A DNA stretch of 64,000 nt from NCBI GenBank assembly GCA_964500675.1, contig CAZCNY010000005.1, positions 1-64,000 of the forward strand, in the 5' to 3' direction. Of the stretch, positions 20,946-28,704 are shown in pieces (within the stretch, counting starts at the first letter, position 1; every line of letters starts with the position of its first letter). The position numbers were made by a program, and so were the translations under genes. The DNA is from CAMLJR01 sp964500675 (lineage in GTDB: Bacteria; Pseudomonadota; Gammaproteobacteria; Pseudomonadales; CAMLJR01). The notes beneath the pieces were generated by a model. That model ran no database searches. It saw only the letters and a list, made by a program, of their open reading frames with translations, and was not told the origin of the DNA.

Positions 20946-21860
20946 TTAATTATTGGTTTTGTCGCGATGTGCTTCGAGCCGCGCCAGCAGGCTCGACGTA
21001 TCCCAGCGCCCACCGCCGAGCGCCTGTACTTCGCCGTAGAATTGATCGACGAGCGCCGTCACCGGCAATGCACTGCCGTTGCGGCGCGCTTCGTCGAGCG
21101 TGTAGCCCAAATCCTTGCGCATCCAATCGACCGCGAAACCGTGATCGTATTCGCCGGCCGCCATCGTCTTGTAACGATTTTGCATCTGCCACGACTGCGC
21201 CGCGCCCTGGCTGATCACACCGATCAAGGCTTCTATATCAAGATCGGCGTTGCGCGCAAAATGAATCGCCTCCGATAAACCTTGCACGAGACCCGCGATG
21301 CAAATTTGATTCGCCATTTTCGCGAGCTGACCGGCCCCGCTCGCGCCGAGATGCGCGACGCAGCGGCCATAGCATTTAAGCAGCGCTTCGACACGATCGA
21401 GCGCGGCTTTATCACCCCCTACCATAATCGTTAGATGGCCGCGCTGCGCGCCGATTTGGCCGCCCGACATCGGCGCATCGAGAAACGCGATCACTTGCGC
21501 GGTGAAGCGTGCTTCGAGTTCGCGCGCCAACGCCGCCGACGTGGTGGTGTGATCGATCACGATGGTATTCGCGCGCAGCGATTGCGCAACACCATGCGGC
21601 CCGAAGGTCACTTCGCGCACATCTTCATCGCGACCGACGCAGAGCATGACGACATCCGCATGCGCAGCGGCGAGTGACGGCGTATCGGCACGCTCGCCGC
21701 CAAACTCCGCCACCCAGGCGCGCGCCTTTTCGGCGTTGCGATTGAACACGGTGACCGCGTGGCCCGCGCGCTGGAGATGGCCGGCCAGGTGATAGCCCAT
21801 CACGCCGAGACCGATAAAGGCCACTCGCGCAGGCGCAGCAATCGAAGGAGAGGAGGACAT
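20946..21860 (-). CDS. NAD(P)-dependent beta-hydroxyacid dehydrogenase (3-hydroxyisobutyrate dehydrogenase family)
   Basis: Oxidoreductase of 304 residues with an N-terminal Rossmann fold (VAFIGLGVMGYHLAGHLQRA), the substrate motif DAPMSGGQIGAQRGHLTIMV, and the catalytic lysine segment GAGQLAKMANQI. The family includes 3-hydroxyisobutyrate, tartronate semialdehyde and glyoxylate/succinic semialdehyde reductases; the substrate cannot be told from sequence alone. The C-terminal helical domain (DHGFAVDWMRKDLGYTLDEA) is complete. It is upstream of the M18 aminopeptidase on the same strand. Confidence 0.92.
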   Translation of the reverse strand: MSSSPSIAAPARVAFIGLGVMGYHLAGHLQRAGHAVTVFNRNAEKARAWVAEFGGERADTPSLAAAHADVVMLCVGRDEDVREVTFGPHGVAQSLRANTIVIDHTTTSAALARELEARFTAQVIAFLDAPMSGGQIGAQRGHLTIMVGGDKAALDRVEALLKCYGRCVAHLGASGAGQLAKMANQICIAGLVQGLSEAIHFARNADLDIEALIGVISQGAAQSWQMQNRYKTMAAGEYDHGFAVDWMRKDLGYTLDEARRNGSALPVTALVDQFYGEVQALGGGRWDTSSLLARLEAHRDKTNN

Positions 21861-21917
21861 GGATCGATCCGAAAAATACGAGAGCGCATTCTACATCGCC
21901 CAAGCAAAAAACTCAGA

Positions 21918-22232
21918 TCAGGCGTAAACGTCGACCCCGACCAGCTCGACGCCGAGGCGTTCTTCGATACTGGGGCCGTTGCTGCTGTACGCGGCGACGG
22001 CGTTGCGCGCGCGCGGGGGGAGATTATTGGGGTATTGCGGCGCCTGACTATCGGCGCGCTGCGCGGCGACACTGGCGCGCGTGCGGATGCGCGTGACTTC
22101 GCCCGTTTGCTGCTGCGGTTGCGGCTGGGCAACCGCCGTTTGATCGCTTTGCTGGCGTCGCCCGGACAGCTCATCGCGCCGATAATTGGCGGGAACCGGG
22201 AGCGTCGAGAGAGTGCTGAAGCCGATTTGCAC
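21918..22232 (-). CDS. Conserved hypothetical protein, Gln-rich centre
   Basis: A 104-residue protein without a domain I recognise. It starts MQIGFSTLSTLPVPANYRRD, has a low-complexity middle (VAQPQPQQQ), and ends in a better ordered tail with ARNAVAAYSSNGPSIEERLG and VELVGVDVYA. This tail resembles those of short proteins of unknown function in related gammaproteobacteria. There is no signal peptide or membrane segment. It could be a real small gene given the coherent frame and conserved-looking tail. It is separated by 135 bases from uppP. Confidence 0.6.
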   Translation of the reverse strand: MQIGFSTLSTLPVPANYRRDELSGRRQQSDQTAVAQPQPQQQTGEVTRIRTRASVAAQRADSQAPQYPNNLPPRARNAVAAYSSNGPSIEERLGVELVGVDVYA

Positions 22233-22281
22233 GCTGCTAACCTAGATGGACAACTGCCGAAATGCTGGCAAAAGCGGAACT

Positions 22282-22311
22282 GGCGAAAAGTATAGCACCG
22301 CCATTTTCGCC
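22282..22311. repeat. Inverted repeat between uppP and a small hypothetical gene
   Basis: GGCGAAAA (22282-22289) and TTTTCGCC (22304-22311) form eight-base perfect arms around 14 bases. On the minus strand it follows uppP and precedes the small gene by 50 bases; the loop contains TATACT on that strand. It could be an operator, a weak terminator or part of a promoter. Confidence 0.4.
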
Positions 22312-22367
22312 GTCGATATACAGCTTCTTTCTATGGCGCCACCCCGCCCTGCGAGCCTGCCTCCGAA

Positions 22368-23165
22368 TCAGGCACCCGCCGGCAAGAACAGCAGCAATGC
22401 GGCGCCAACCGCAATGCGATAAATGGCAAACGGCGTGAAACGGTGTGTCTGGATGTAGCTCAGCAGCCACTTCACGGCGACAAATGCGGTGATCGTCGAA
22501 ACGACAAAAGCGATACCGAGATCGCTCCAGTTTTCGCTCGCTGCACCGCCGTGTTTATACACATCGAACAATAATTTGCCGCTCGCGGCGTACATGGTCG
22601 GAATGCCGACCAGGAATGCAAACTCGGTCGCCGCCGCGCGATTATTGGTGCCGACCAACATCGCCGCGAAAATCGTCGTGGCCGAGCGCGACATGCCTGG
22701 AAAAATCGCCGCGACCAATTGCGCCAATCCCACCGCTATCGCGACGCTCCACGTAATTTGCGCACTCTCGGTTTTGCGCGCGGCGAGCTGTTCGGCCGCG
22801 ATCATCCATACACCGCCGATAATCAACGCCCACGCCACCGGCGTAATCTCTGTAGGCAATTTAAATCCGAGCTTGGTAATGATGAGCCCGCCAACTCCGG
22901 TGATAAAAAATGCGAGCGTGAGCTTCAGCACGTAATCACGATTTTCGGGATTGCGCAAATCCATCGCCAAGCGCCAGAGACGCTGCCAATAAATCGCGGT
23001 GACGGCGAGAATAGCGCCCGCTTGAATCACGACATTGAACACATCCGAACGTGCGCCGAGCCCGAGTTTTTCGGCAATTAACAAATGTCCCGTGCTTGAA
23101 ATCGGCAGAAACTCGGTGATGCCTTCGATCACACCCAACCACACCACTTGCCACAAATCAGTCAT
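22368..23165 (-). CDS. uppP: Undecaprenyl-diphosphatase UppP/BacA
   Basis: Integral inner-membrane phosphatase that converts undecaprenyl diphosphate to the monophosphate carrier for peptidoglycan and O-antigen synthesis; raised activity gives bacitracin resistance. The 265-residue protein begins MTDLWQVVWLGVIEGITEF and contains both signatures, EGITEFLPISSTGHL and PGMSRSATTIFAAML. Several hydrophobic segments follow. The open frame begins at 23453, but the ATG at 23165 is the family start. It lies just downstream of tsaB. Confidence 0.95.
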   Translation of the reverse strand: MTDLWQVVWLGVIEGITEFLPISSTGHLLIAEKLGLGARSDVFNVVIQAGAILAVTAIYWQRLWRLAMDLRNPENRDYVLKLTLAFFITGVGGLIITKLGFKLPTEITPVAWALIIGGVWMIAAEQLAARKTESAQITWSVAIAVGLAQLVAAIFPGMSRSATTIFAAMLVGTNNRAAATEFAFLVGIPTMYAASGKLLFDVYKHGGAASENWSDLGIAFVVSTITAFVAVKWLLSYIQTHRFTPFAIYRIAVGAALLLFLPAGA

Positions 23166-23202
23166 GCTCACATCCAACTTTCTTATTGATGAATAATAAA
23201 AT

Positions 23203-23967
23203 TTAGAATTTCTTCCCGCTTCCTCCGGGAGAGGGAGCGGAGGCCGGCGTTGCCCACCGCGGGTCTTTTGCCCACGCAACTTCGTTGCGCAGATAAACAG
23301 GTTGCGCTTCGCTAGCCGATAGACGCACACCTTTATTCCATTCGACCAACGCGAGCCGCGCGACGGCGCTAGCGCGCGGCAGCAAATCAACATCGGTATG
23401 CACGCGGGCAAATTGCGGCAGACGTTCGCCGTAACGCCAGCCCGTGCCAACACCGTAGCATGCGCGGGTGGCGCGATTCGCCTCGCATTGAAATGGATCG
23501 ATCAACGGCAGCGCTTCGGGTTTGCACACGCGCTCTTCGCTCGCGGCGATGACGCGATCATCATCGCCAACGCGAAACCAACCGCAATAAATTTCATCCA
23601 TGCGCGCGTCGATCGCGCTGCACAAAAAACTGCCGGGAGTTACCGGCTGCATATCGACCGCCGTCTGCGCGAGCGCGGCCAGCGTAGACACGGGAACCAC
23701 GGGCAAGTTCGCGCCGTACGCGAGCCCCTGCACAACGCCGAGACAAATCCGCAATCCCGTGAACGAACCGGGACCGCGCGTGAAAGCGATGGCATCAAGA
23801 TCGTGCAACGCCCACGCATTGTCGGCCAGCACGGCATCGATCATCGGCAAAATGCGCTGCGCATGCTCGCGCGGCGCATCGACCGTGCGCTCGCGCATAA
23901 TCACGCCATCGTAAAGCGCGACCGAGCAAGCTTCGGTGGACGTGTCGATGGCAAGCAAACGCGGCAT
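23203..23967 (-). CDS. tsaB: tRNA threonylcarbamoyladenosine biosynthesis protein TsaB
   Basis: Partner of TsaD and TsaE in forming t6A37 in tRNAs that read ANN codons. The 254-residue ASKHA-fold protein starts MPRLLAIDTSTEACSVALYD and has the conserved AFTRGPGSFTGLRICLGVVQ segment. The last residues (SAPSPGGSGKKF) are encoded by a copy of the dispersed CCTCTCCC-type repeat, which seems to have replaced the natural C-terminus. In Pseudomonas tsaB neighbours adk; here adk is about 3 kb away. Confidence 0.93.
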   Translation of the reverse strand: MPRLLAIDTSTEACSVALYDGVIMRERTVDAPREHAQRILPMIDAVLADNAWALHDLDAIAFTRGPGSFTGLRICLGVVQGLAYGANLPVVPVSTLAALAQTAVDMQPVTPGSFLCSAIDARMDEIYCGWFRVGDDDRVIAASEERVCKPEALPLIDPFQCEANRATRACYGVGTGWRYGERLPQFARVHTDVDLLPRASAVARLALVEWNKGVRLSASEAQPVYLRNEVAWAKDPRWATPASAPSPGGSGKKF

Positions 23968-24085
23968 GAGTCAGACAACAAACGCAGTGACGAAGCCGCG
24001 CATGTTAGCGGGGACGCAAACTCACGGCAAACGCTACAATGAACTCTTGATTTTCCGGGCACCCGATTTTCCATACTCATCGATC

Positions 24086-24682
24086 ATGACTCGCGCCGAC
24101 GCTCTCACCGCGCAAAATATCACCGCGATTATTCTCGCCGGCGGTAGCAGTTCGCGCATGGGTACCGACAAAGCGCTGCTGCAATGGCGTGGACGCGAAT
24201 TTGTCGCGCATATCATCGAACGCCTGCAGACTCAGGTGAATCGCATCGCCATCAACACCAACTCGCCGACGGCCTTCGCGTATTTCGGTCTGCCGCTGAT
24301 TGCCGATGCGACTGCCGAACGCTGCGGCCCGCTGGCTGGAATAGCGGCTGCTCTCAATTACAGTTCAACCGCCCTGACACTCGTCGTTCCGTGCGACAAC
24401 CCGCTGCTGTCGCCGCAGTTAGTCGAGCGTTTGCTCGCAGCGCTCGAAAGCGAGCAGACCGACCTCGCCTATGCGTGCAGCAACAGCGATAGCCATTATC
24501 TTTACGCGCTGATGCGTAGCGATCTGCGCGCTAACCTAACAGCTTTTTTACGCGCGGGAGATTTCGCGGTGCGGCGCTGGTACGCGACCTTGCGCGCATG
24601 CCGCGTCGATTTCAGCGATCAACCCGAGCACTTTCGCAATATCAATAGCGCGGAAGAACTGGCACTGCTGCCGCAGCGATAA
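24086..24682 (+). CDS. mobA: Molybdenum cofactor guanylyltransferase MobA
   Basis: Transfers GMP from GTP to molybdopterin to make the bis-MGD cofactor. The 198-residue protein has the nucleotidyltransferase motif ILAGGSSSRMGTDKALLQW, a magnesium-binding VVPCDNPLLSP, and RCGPLAGIAAAL. The open frame begins at 23936 inside antisense tsaB sequence; the ATG at 24086 gives the usual N-terminus. No other molybdenum cofactor gene is visible nearby. Confidence 0.93.
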   Translation: MTRADALTAQNITAIILAGGSSSRMGTDKALLQWRGREFVAHIIERLQTQVNRIAINTNSPTAFAYFGLPLIADATAERCGPLAGIAAALNYSSTALTLVVPCDNPLLSPQLVERLLAALESEQTDLAYACSNSDSHYLYALMRSDLRANLTAFLRAGDFAVRRWYATLRACRVDFSDQPEHFRNINSAEELALLPQR

Positions 24683-24707
24683 AGATCTCACCGCGAGGCC
24701 AATAAAA

Positions 24708-24736
24708 AAACCCGCCGGGCAAGCCGCGGCGGGTTT
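24708..24736 (-). terminator. Intrinsic terminator after the histone H1-like gene
   Basis: Arms AAACCCGCC (24708-24716) and GGCGGGTTT (24728-24736). On the minus strand the hairpin runs into seven T residues and follows the H1-like gene by 22 bases. It lies between two convergent genes and may also stop mobA transcripts. Confidence 0.85.
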
Positions 24737-24758
24737 CTAGCGAGCGCTGAATACGCGC

Positions 24759-25358
24759 TTATTTCTTCTTCGGCCGACCGGCTTTTCGTTTTGCGGCTTT
24801 TTTCGCCGGCGCTTTTTTCGCTACTGCAGCTTTACTCGGACGACCCGGACGCTTCTTCGCCGCCGCTTTCCTGACCACTCGCTTTTTAGCGACGGCTTTT
24901 TTGCGACCCGCTGTGCGTTTCGCTTTTGGAGCGGCTTTCTTCTTCGCTACCGCTTTCTTGGGTGCAGCTTTCTTGGCGGCTTTAGCAGCTGCCTTCGCTA
25001 CTTTGGCAGCGATTTTTTTCGCTTTTGCAGCGGCTCTGCGCGCTACCAGCTTGGCTTTCGCGGCGGCTTTTTTCTCGGCTTTTTTCAGTCTAGCCGCTTC
25101 TTTTTTAGCGGCAGCTTTGAGCTTGGCTGCCAGTTTCTTTTCCGCCGCTTTCAGTTTCTTAGCATCGGCTGCAGCGCGCTTCTTGCTCCACTTGGCCTTA
25201 AAGGCAGCGACCGCTGTGCTCAAATCTTTATTGGCTTTTCTCGCCAATGTCTTTTCGAGCGCAGCGGGCGTTACCGCGACGGCTGTTCTACGAACTTTGC
25301 GTCTGACGATGCGTTTTCTTGATGCTGCCGGTCTCTTTTTCATTTTTGCTCTTGCCAT
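24759..25358 (-). CDS. Histone H1-like Lys/Ala-rich DNA-binding protein (AlgP-like)
   Basis: A 199-residue, extremely basic protein in which lysine and alanine make up most of the sequence, arranged in KKAAAK/AAAKKA-type repeats from about residue 60 onward. Two AT-hook-like cores occur near the end (KRPGRPSK and KAGRPKKK). The N-terminal 55 residues (ALEKTLARKANKDLSTAVAAF) are less repetitive and may form a helical domain. It resembles AlgP/AlgR3 of Pseudomonas and the bacterial H1-like proteins that bind and compact DNA. It has its own terminator and an AT-rich 245-base upstream region with a GAGGAG ribosome site. Confidence 0.85.
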   Translation of the reverse strand: MARAKMKKRPAASRKRIVRRKVRRTAVAVTPAALEKTLARKANKDLSTAVAAFKAKWSKKRAAADAKKLKAAEKKLAAKLKAAAKKEAARLKKAEKKAAAKAKLVARRAAAKAKKIAAKVAKAAAKAAKKAAPKKAVAKKKAAPKAKRTAGRKKAVAKKRVVRKAAAKKRPGRPSKAAVAKKAPAKKAAKRKAGRPKKK

Positions 25359-25603
25359 TTTTGTGTCTCCTCAACAAAGACTATTTTTAATTACAACGCT
25401 CTGAAAGTAGCACAAAAAACAAACTACGCAAAAAAAGTGTATGAATTTGATCAATTTTTTACTTTTTGCAGGCAAAAATTTTAAATTTTCACAATAAAAC
25501 TGTTTTTGCGGAAAATGCGACTCGATTTTCACTGCGTCGCACACAGCAGGACACAAAGCAGTGTCGCGGGAAGAATTGGACCGCAGTCAGCGAAAGCAAA
25601 CGG

Positions 25604-26596
25604 CTACTTCGGCAAGTTGTCGGCGATGAGCTGAGCGAGCAGAGCGACATGAGGAGCGCTGTCATTGAGACAGGGGATGTAACGAAATTCACCGCCACCG
25701 GCGCGCTGGAAGATGCCGCGATTTTCAATCGCGATCTCTTCGAGCGTCTCCAAGCAATCCGCGGCAAAGGCGGGACAAATCACGTCGACGCTTGCGAGTT
25801 TTGCTTCACCCCATTGTTGCATCACCGCACTCGTGTACGGCTGCAACCATTCGGCGCGACCCAGTCGCGATTGAAACGACAGCGACCAGTCGTCCGCTCG
25901 TAAACCGAGAGTTTGCGCAAGCAATTGCGCCGTGGTTTCACATTGCGTGCGATACGGATCGCCGCGTTCGACATTGCGGCGCGGAATACCGTGAAACGAC
26001 ATCAATAAGCGCTGTGCGCGACCGTGCTGCTGCCAATGCGCGCGCACCGATTGCGCGAGCGCATCGATATACAGCGGATGCGCGAAGTACTGCTTGAGTA
26101 CGCAGATCGAGGGAATATCGCGACGCGTCTGAAACAGTGCGGCTACGCAATCGTAAATCGGACCCGTGGTGGTCGCGGAGTACTGCGGATACAACGGCAG
26201 GACCAAAATATGTTCGACGCCGCGCGCGATCAATGCGTCGATCGTGCTTGGCAGCGATGGCTCGCCGTATGTCATCGCGAAACGCAGCAGCGGCACATCG
26301 CTCTCGCCGCTCTGTTGCGATTGCTGCTGCAAATAACCTTGCAAAGCTTCAAGTTGCTGTGCGCTGATCACGCGCAAAGGCGAATCGCCATACTCATGCC
26401 ACAGCTGCTGATAGGCCACCGCGGTACGCTTGGGCCGAAATGGCAAGATGACACCGTACAGAATCGGATACCAAATGATGCGAGGGATTTCGACCACGCG
26501 TCGATCGCTGAGAAACTCGCGCAGATAACGGCGAATCGCCGCCACCGTCGGCGCGCTCGGCGTACCGAGGTTCATCAGGACGACTGCCGATTTCAT
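25604..26596 (-). CDS. hemH: Ferrochelatase
   Basis: Inserts ferrous iron into protoporphyrin IX, the last step of protoheme synthesis. The 330-residue protein starts MKSAVVLMNLGTPSAPTVAA and has the catalytic-histidine motif LLMSFHGIPRRNVERGDPY and the C-terminal VICPAFAADCLETLEEI. The ATG at 26596 matches the family start; an upstream frame to 26647 has no support. It lies downstream of the adk terminator and so has its own promoter. Confidence 0.95.
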   Translation of the reverse strand: MKSAVVLMNLGTPSAPTVAAIRRYLREFLSDRRVVEIPRIIWYPILYGVILPFRPKRTAVAYQQLWHEYGDSPLRVISAQQLEALQGYLQQQSQQSGESDVPLLRFAMTYGEPSLPSTIDALIARGVEHILVLPLYPQYSATTTGPIYDCVAALFQTRRDIPSICVLKQYFAHPLYIDALAQSVRAHWQQHGRAQRLLMSFHGIPRRNVERGDPYRTQCETTAQLLAQTLGLRADDWSLSFQSRLGRAEWLQPYTSAVMQQWGEAKLASVDVICPAFAADCLETLEEIAIENRGIFQRAGGGEFRYIPCLNDSAPHVALLAQLIADNLPK

Positions 26597-26645
26597 CGTG
26601 AGAGCTTCCAAAATATGAACAAGGTTTCCGCTGCGAATCATACGC

Positions 26646-26674
26646 AAAAAAAAGCCCCGACACGCGGGGCTTTT
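26646..26674 (-). terminator. Intrinsic terminator after adk
   Basis: AAAAGCCCCG and CGGGGCTTTT form a stem with loop ACACG. On the minus strand the stem continues into a run of eight T residues, 15 bases after the adk stop. Confidence 0.9.
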
Positions 26675-26688
26675 ACAAATTCACCAAC

Positions 26689-27339
26689 TCAGCTATCGAG
26701 CGTGGCAAAAATCGTATCGCGTATCTGATCGACCGAACCGACACCGGCGATGCGATGTAACCGCGGCGCACCGGGTGTCGAGGCAAGTTTGGCGTAGTAA
26801 TCGACGAGCGGTTTGGTTTGATCGTGGTAGACCTGCAAACGCTTGCGCACGGTTTCTTCTTTGTCGTCGATGCGCTGCATGAGCGACTCACCGGTGACAT
26901 CGTCGAAGCCTGCACGCTTGGGCGGATTGTTGATGGCGTGATAGACGCGGCCCGACGCTTCGTGCACCCAGCGTCCGCTCATGCGCTTCACAATTTCTTC
27001 ATCGTCGACTTGAATTTCAACGACGTGATCGAGTGGAATTTTTGAATTCGTCACCGCCTCGGCTTGCGGAATCGTGCGCGGAAAACCGTCGAATAAAAAA
27101 CCTTTCTCGCAATCGGGTTTGGCGATGCGCTCTTTGACGAGACCGATAATCAACTCATCGGATACCAATCCGCCTGCGTCCATCACCGCCTTCGCCTTGA
27201 GGCCGAGTTCGGTTCCCGCTTTAACGGCGGCGCGCAGCATGTCGCCCGTGGAAATTTGCGGAATGCCGTAACGCTGCATGATGAACTGGGCCTGCGTGCC
27301 CTTGCCCGCACCGGGTGGTCCCAACAAAATAACGCGCAT
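26689..27339 (-). CDS. adk: Adenylate kinase
   Basis: Interconverts AMP plus ATP and two ADP. The 216-residue enzyme starts MRVILLGPPGAGKGTQAQF (P-loop), has the AMP-site GIPQISTGDMLRAAV and FDGFPRTIPQAEA, and a long-type LID region (MSGRWVHEASGRVYH) without zinc cysteines, as in E. coli. It is followed by a strong terminator and is probably monocistronic. Confidence 0.97.
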   Translation of the reverse strand: MRVILLGPPGAGKGTQAQFIMQRYGIPQISTGDMLRAAVKAGTELGLKAKAVMDAGGLVSDELIIGLVKERIAKPDCEKGFLFDGFPRTIPQAEAVTNSKIPLDHVVEIQVDDEEIVKRMSGRWVHEASGRVYHAINNPPKRAGFDDVTGESLMQRIDDKEETVRKRLQVYHDQTKPLVDYYAKLASTPGAPRLHRIAGVGSVDQIRDTIFATLDS

Positions 27340-27532
27340 GTAACAAGGCTCCTGCGTTGGCGGAACGTGTTAAATCAATGGCCGCTTTACCGAAGGCGCC
27401 ACACCTTACACATCCGACCGCGCAGTGTCCAGTCCGTGCAGGTGATTAGCGCCCGCGGATGATTAGCGCCCACAACGAGCGCGCGTTTTATATTACGCTG
27501 GCGATGACAGACATCGCTTTGGGAGCGCCGTG

Positions 27533-27889
27533 ATGAAAGTTAACGATTTGGTGACGATGTGGGAAAAAACCGCGCAGGGCAACCTGACCCGAGAACTGTT
27601 CGCAATTCGCCTGCCGGTGGAGGACGCGGCATGCATCGCGGCGTTGCAAACATTGTTTCCGCGCCGCCGAGAGGAGGATATCATCACCGATTTACTCTCT
27701 GCAGCGCTGCATGAACTCGAAGAGAAACTGCCCTATGTGCGGGGCAATGCGATCATCGCCACCGACGAACAGGGCGATCCGATCTATAACGATGCCGGCC
27801 TGACTCCGCCCTATCTCGCACTGAAACAAAAATATCTCGCGCAATATCAGCGCCAGGCCGACAACGAAGCGCCAGCCATCAAGCGCTAA
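27533..27889 (+). CDS. Conserved hypothetical protein (Pseudomonas-type pilin-assembly-like annotation)
   Basis: A 118-residue soluble protein starting MKVNDLVTMWEKTAQGNLT, with FPRRREEDIITDLLSAAL, HELEEKLPYVRGNAIIATDE and GDPIYNDAGLTPPYLAL. Homologues in Pseudomonas are often labelled type 1 pili tip component or pilin assembly protein, but I know of no firm functional basis. There is no signal peptide. The ATG at 27533 is preceded by GGGAG; a GTG directly before it was not used. Its stop overlaps the end of the convergent mazG by four bases. Confidence 0.8.
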   Translation: MKVNDLVTMWEKTAQGNLTRELFAIRLPVEDAACIAALQTLFPRRREEDIITDLLSAALHELEEKLPYVRGNAIIATDEQGDPIYNDAGLTPPYLALKQKYLAQYQRQADNEAPAIKR

Positions 27890-28704
27890 CGGTTTTTTTT
27901 TGCCTCGATCCACAGCGCTTCCATTTCGGCGAGCGATGCTTGCTGCGGCGTGCGCCCCTGCGCCGCGAGCGCGCGCTCGATATAGCCGAAGCGCCGCTCG
28001 AACTTGCGATTGCAGGCACGCAATGCGGATTCGGGATCGACTCGGAGAAATCGCGCGAGATTCACGCAACAGAACAGCAAATCGCCCATTTCGTCGGCGA
28101 TTTGATCAGGATCGTTTTCTGCAATAGCGGCTAGCAGCTCGCTTTTTTCTTCCTCCATTTTTGCAAGGACATCGCGCCAATCGTCCCAGTCGAAACCGAC
28201 GCGCGCGGCGCGCTTTTGCAATTTCACCGCGCGCGATAACGCGGGCAATGCCGCGGGCACATCGTCGAGCACGCCGCTTTGATGTTTATTCGCGCGCTCC
28301 TCCTGTTTGATGCGCTCCCAGTTTGCGCCGACCTGTTCCACCGCGATGTCATCGCGCACGTCGTCGTCGCGTAACTCCCCAACGGGAAAAACATGCGGAT
28401 GCCGGCGCAATAATTTCTCGACGATGTTGTGCACGATATCGGCAAAATCGAAACGGCCCTGTTCGCGGCCGAGTTGCGCGTAGAAAATCACCTGAAACAG
28501 CACATCGCCGAGTTCGTCGCGAATCTGTGGAAAATCGCCGCGCTCGATGGCATCGACCAATTCGTAGCATTCTTCAAGCGTGTGCGGCGCGATGCTCGCG
28601 AAACTTTGTTGCAAATCCCACGGGCAACCGCGCGCGGGATCGCGCAAGCGCGCCATCACCTCGAGCAGATCATTAATGGTGTAACGCGCGCTGGTCACGT
28701 GCAT
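27886..28704 (-). CDS. mazG: Nucleoside triphosphate pyrophosphohydrolase MazG
   Basis: Hydrolyses NTPs and dNTPs to monophosphates. The 272-residue protein contains the two tandem MazG domains of the E. coli form: the first with ARGCPWDLQQSFASIAPHTL, EECYELVDAI and RDELGDVLFQVIFYAQL, the second with EEEKSELLAAI and IADEMGDLLFCCVNLARFL. It follows relA and their frames overlap by 32 bases (28673-28704), so the pair is tightly linked. E. coli also has mazG near relA, where MazG has been tied to alarmone levels. Confidence 0.95.
   Translation of the reverse strand: MHVTSARYTINDLLEVMARLRDPARGCPWDLQQSFASIAPHTLEECYELVDAIERGDFPQIRDELGDVLFQVIFYAQLGREQGRFDFADIVHNIVEKLLRRHPHVFPVGELRDDDVRDDIAVEQVGANWERIKQEERANKHQSGVLDDVPAALPALSRAVKLQKRAARVGFDWDDWRDVLAKMEEEKSELLAAIAENDPDQIADEMGDLLFCCVNLARFLRVDPESALRACNRKFERRFGYIERALAAQGRTPQQASLAEMEALWIEAKKNR

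Noticed and set aside
24901..25404. Plus-strand 167-codon frame that reads like a hydrophobic membrane protein
   Set aside because: It is antisense to the Lys/Ala repeat gene; complementing AAA/GCx codons gives Phe/Ala strings. The opposite frame has a ribosome site, terminator and known family.
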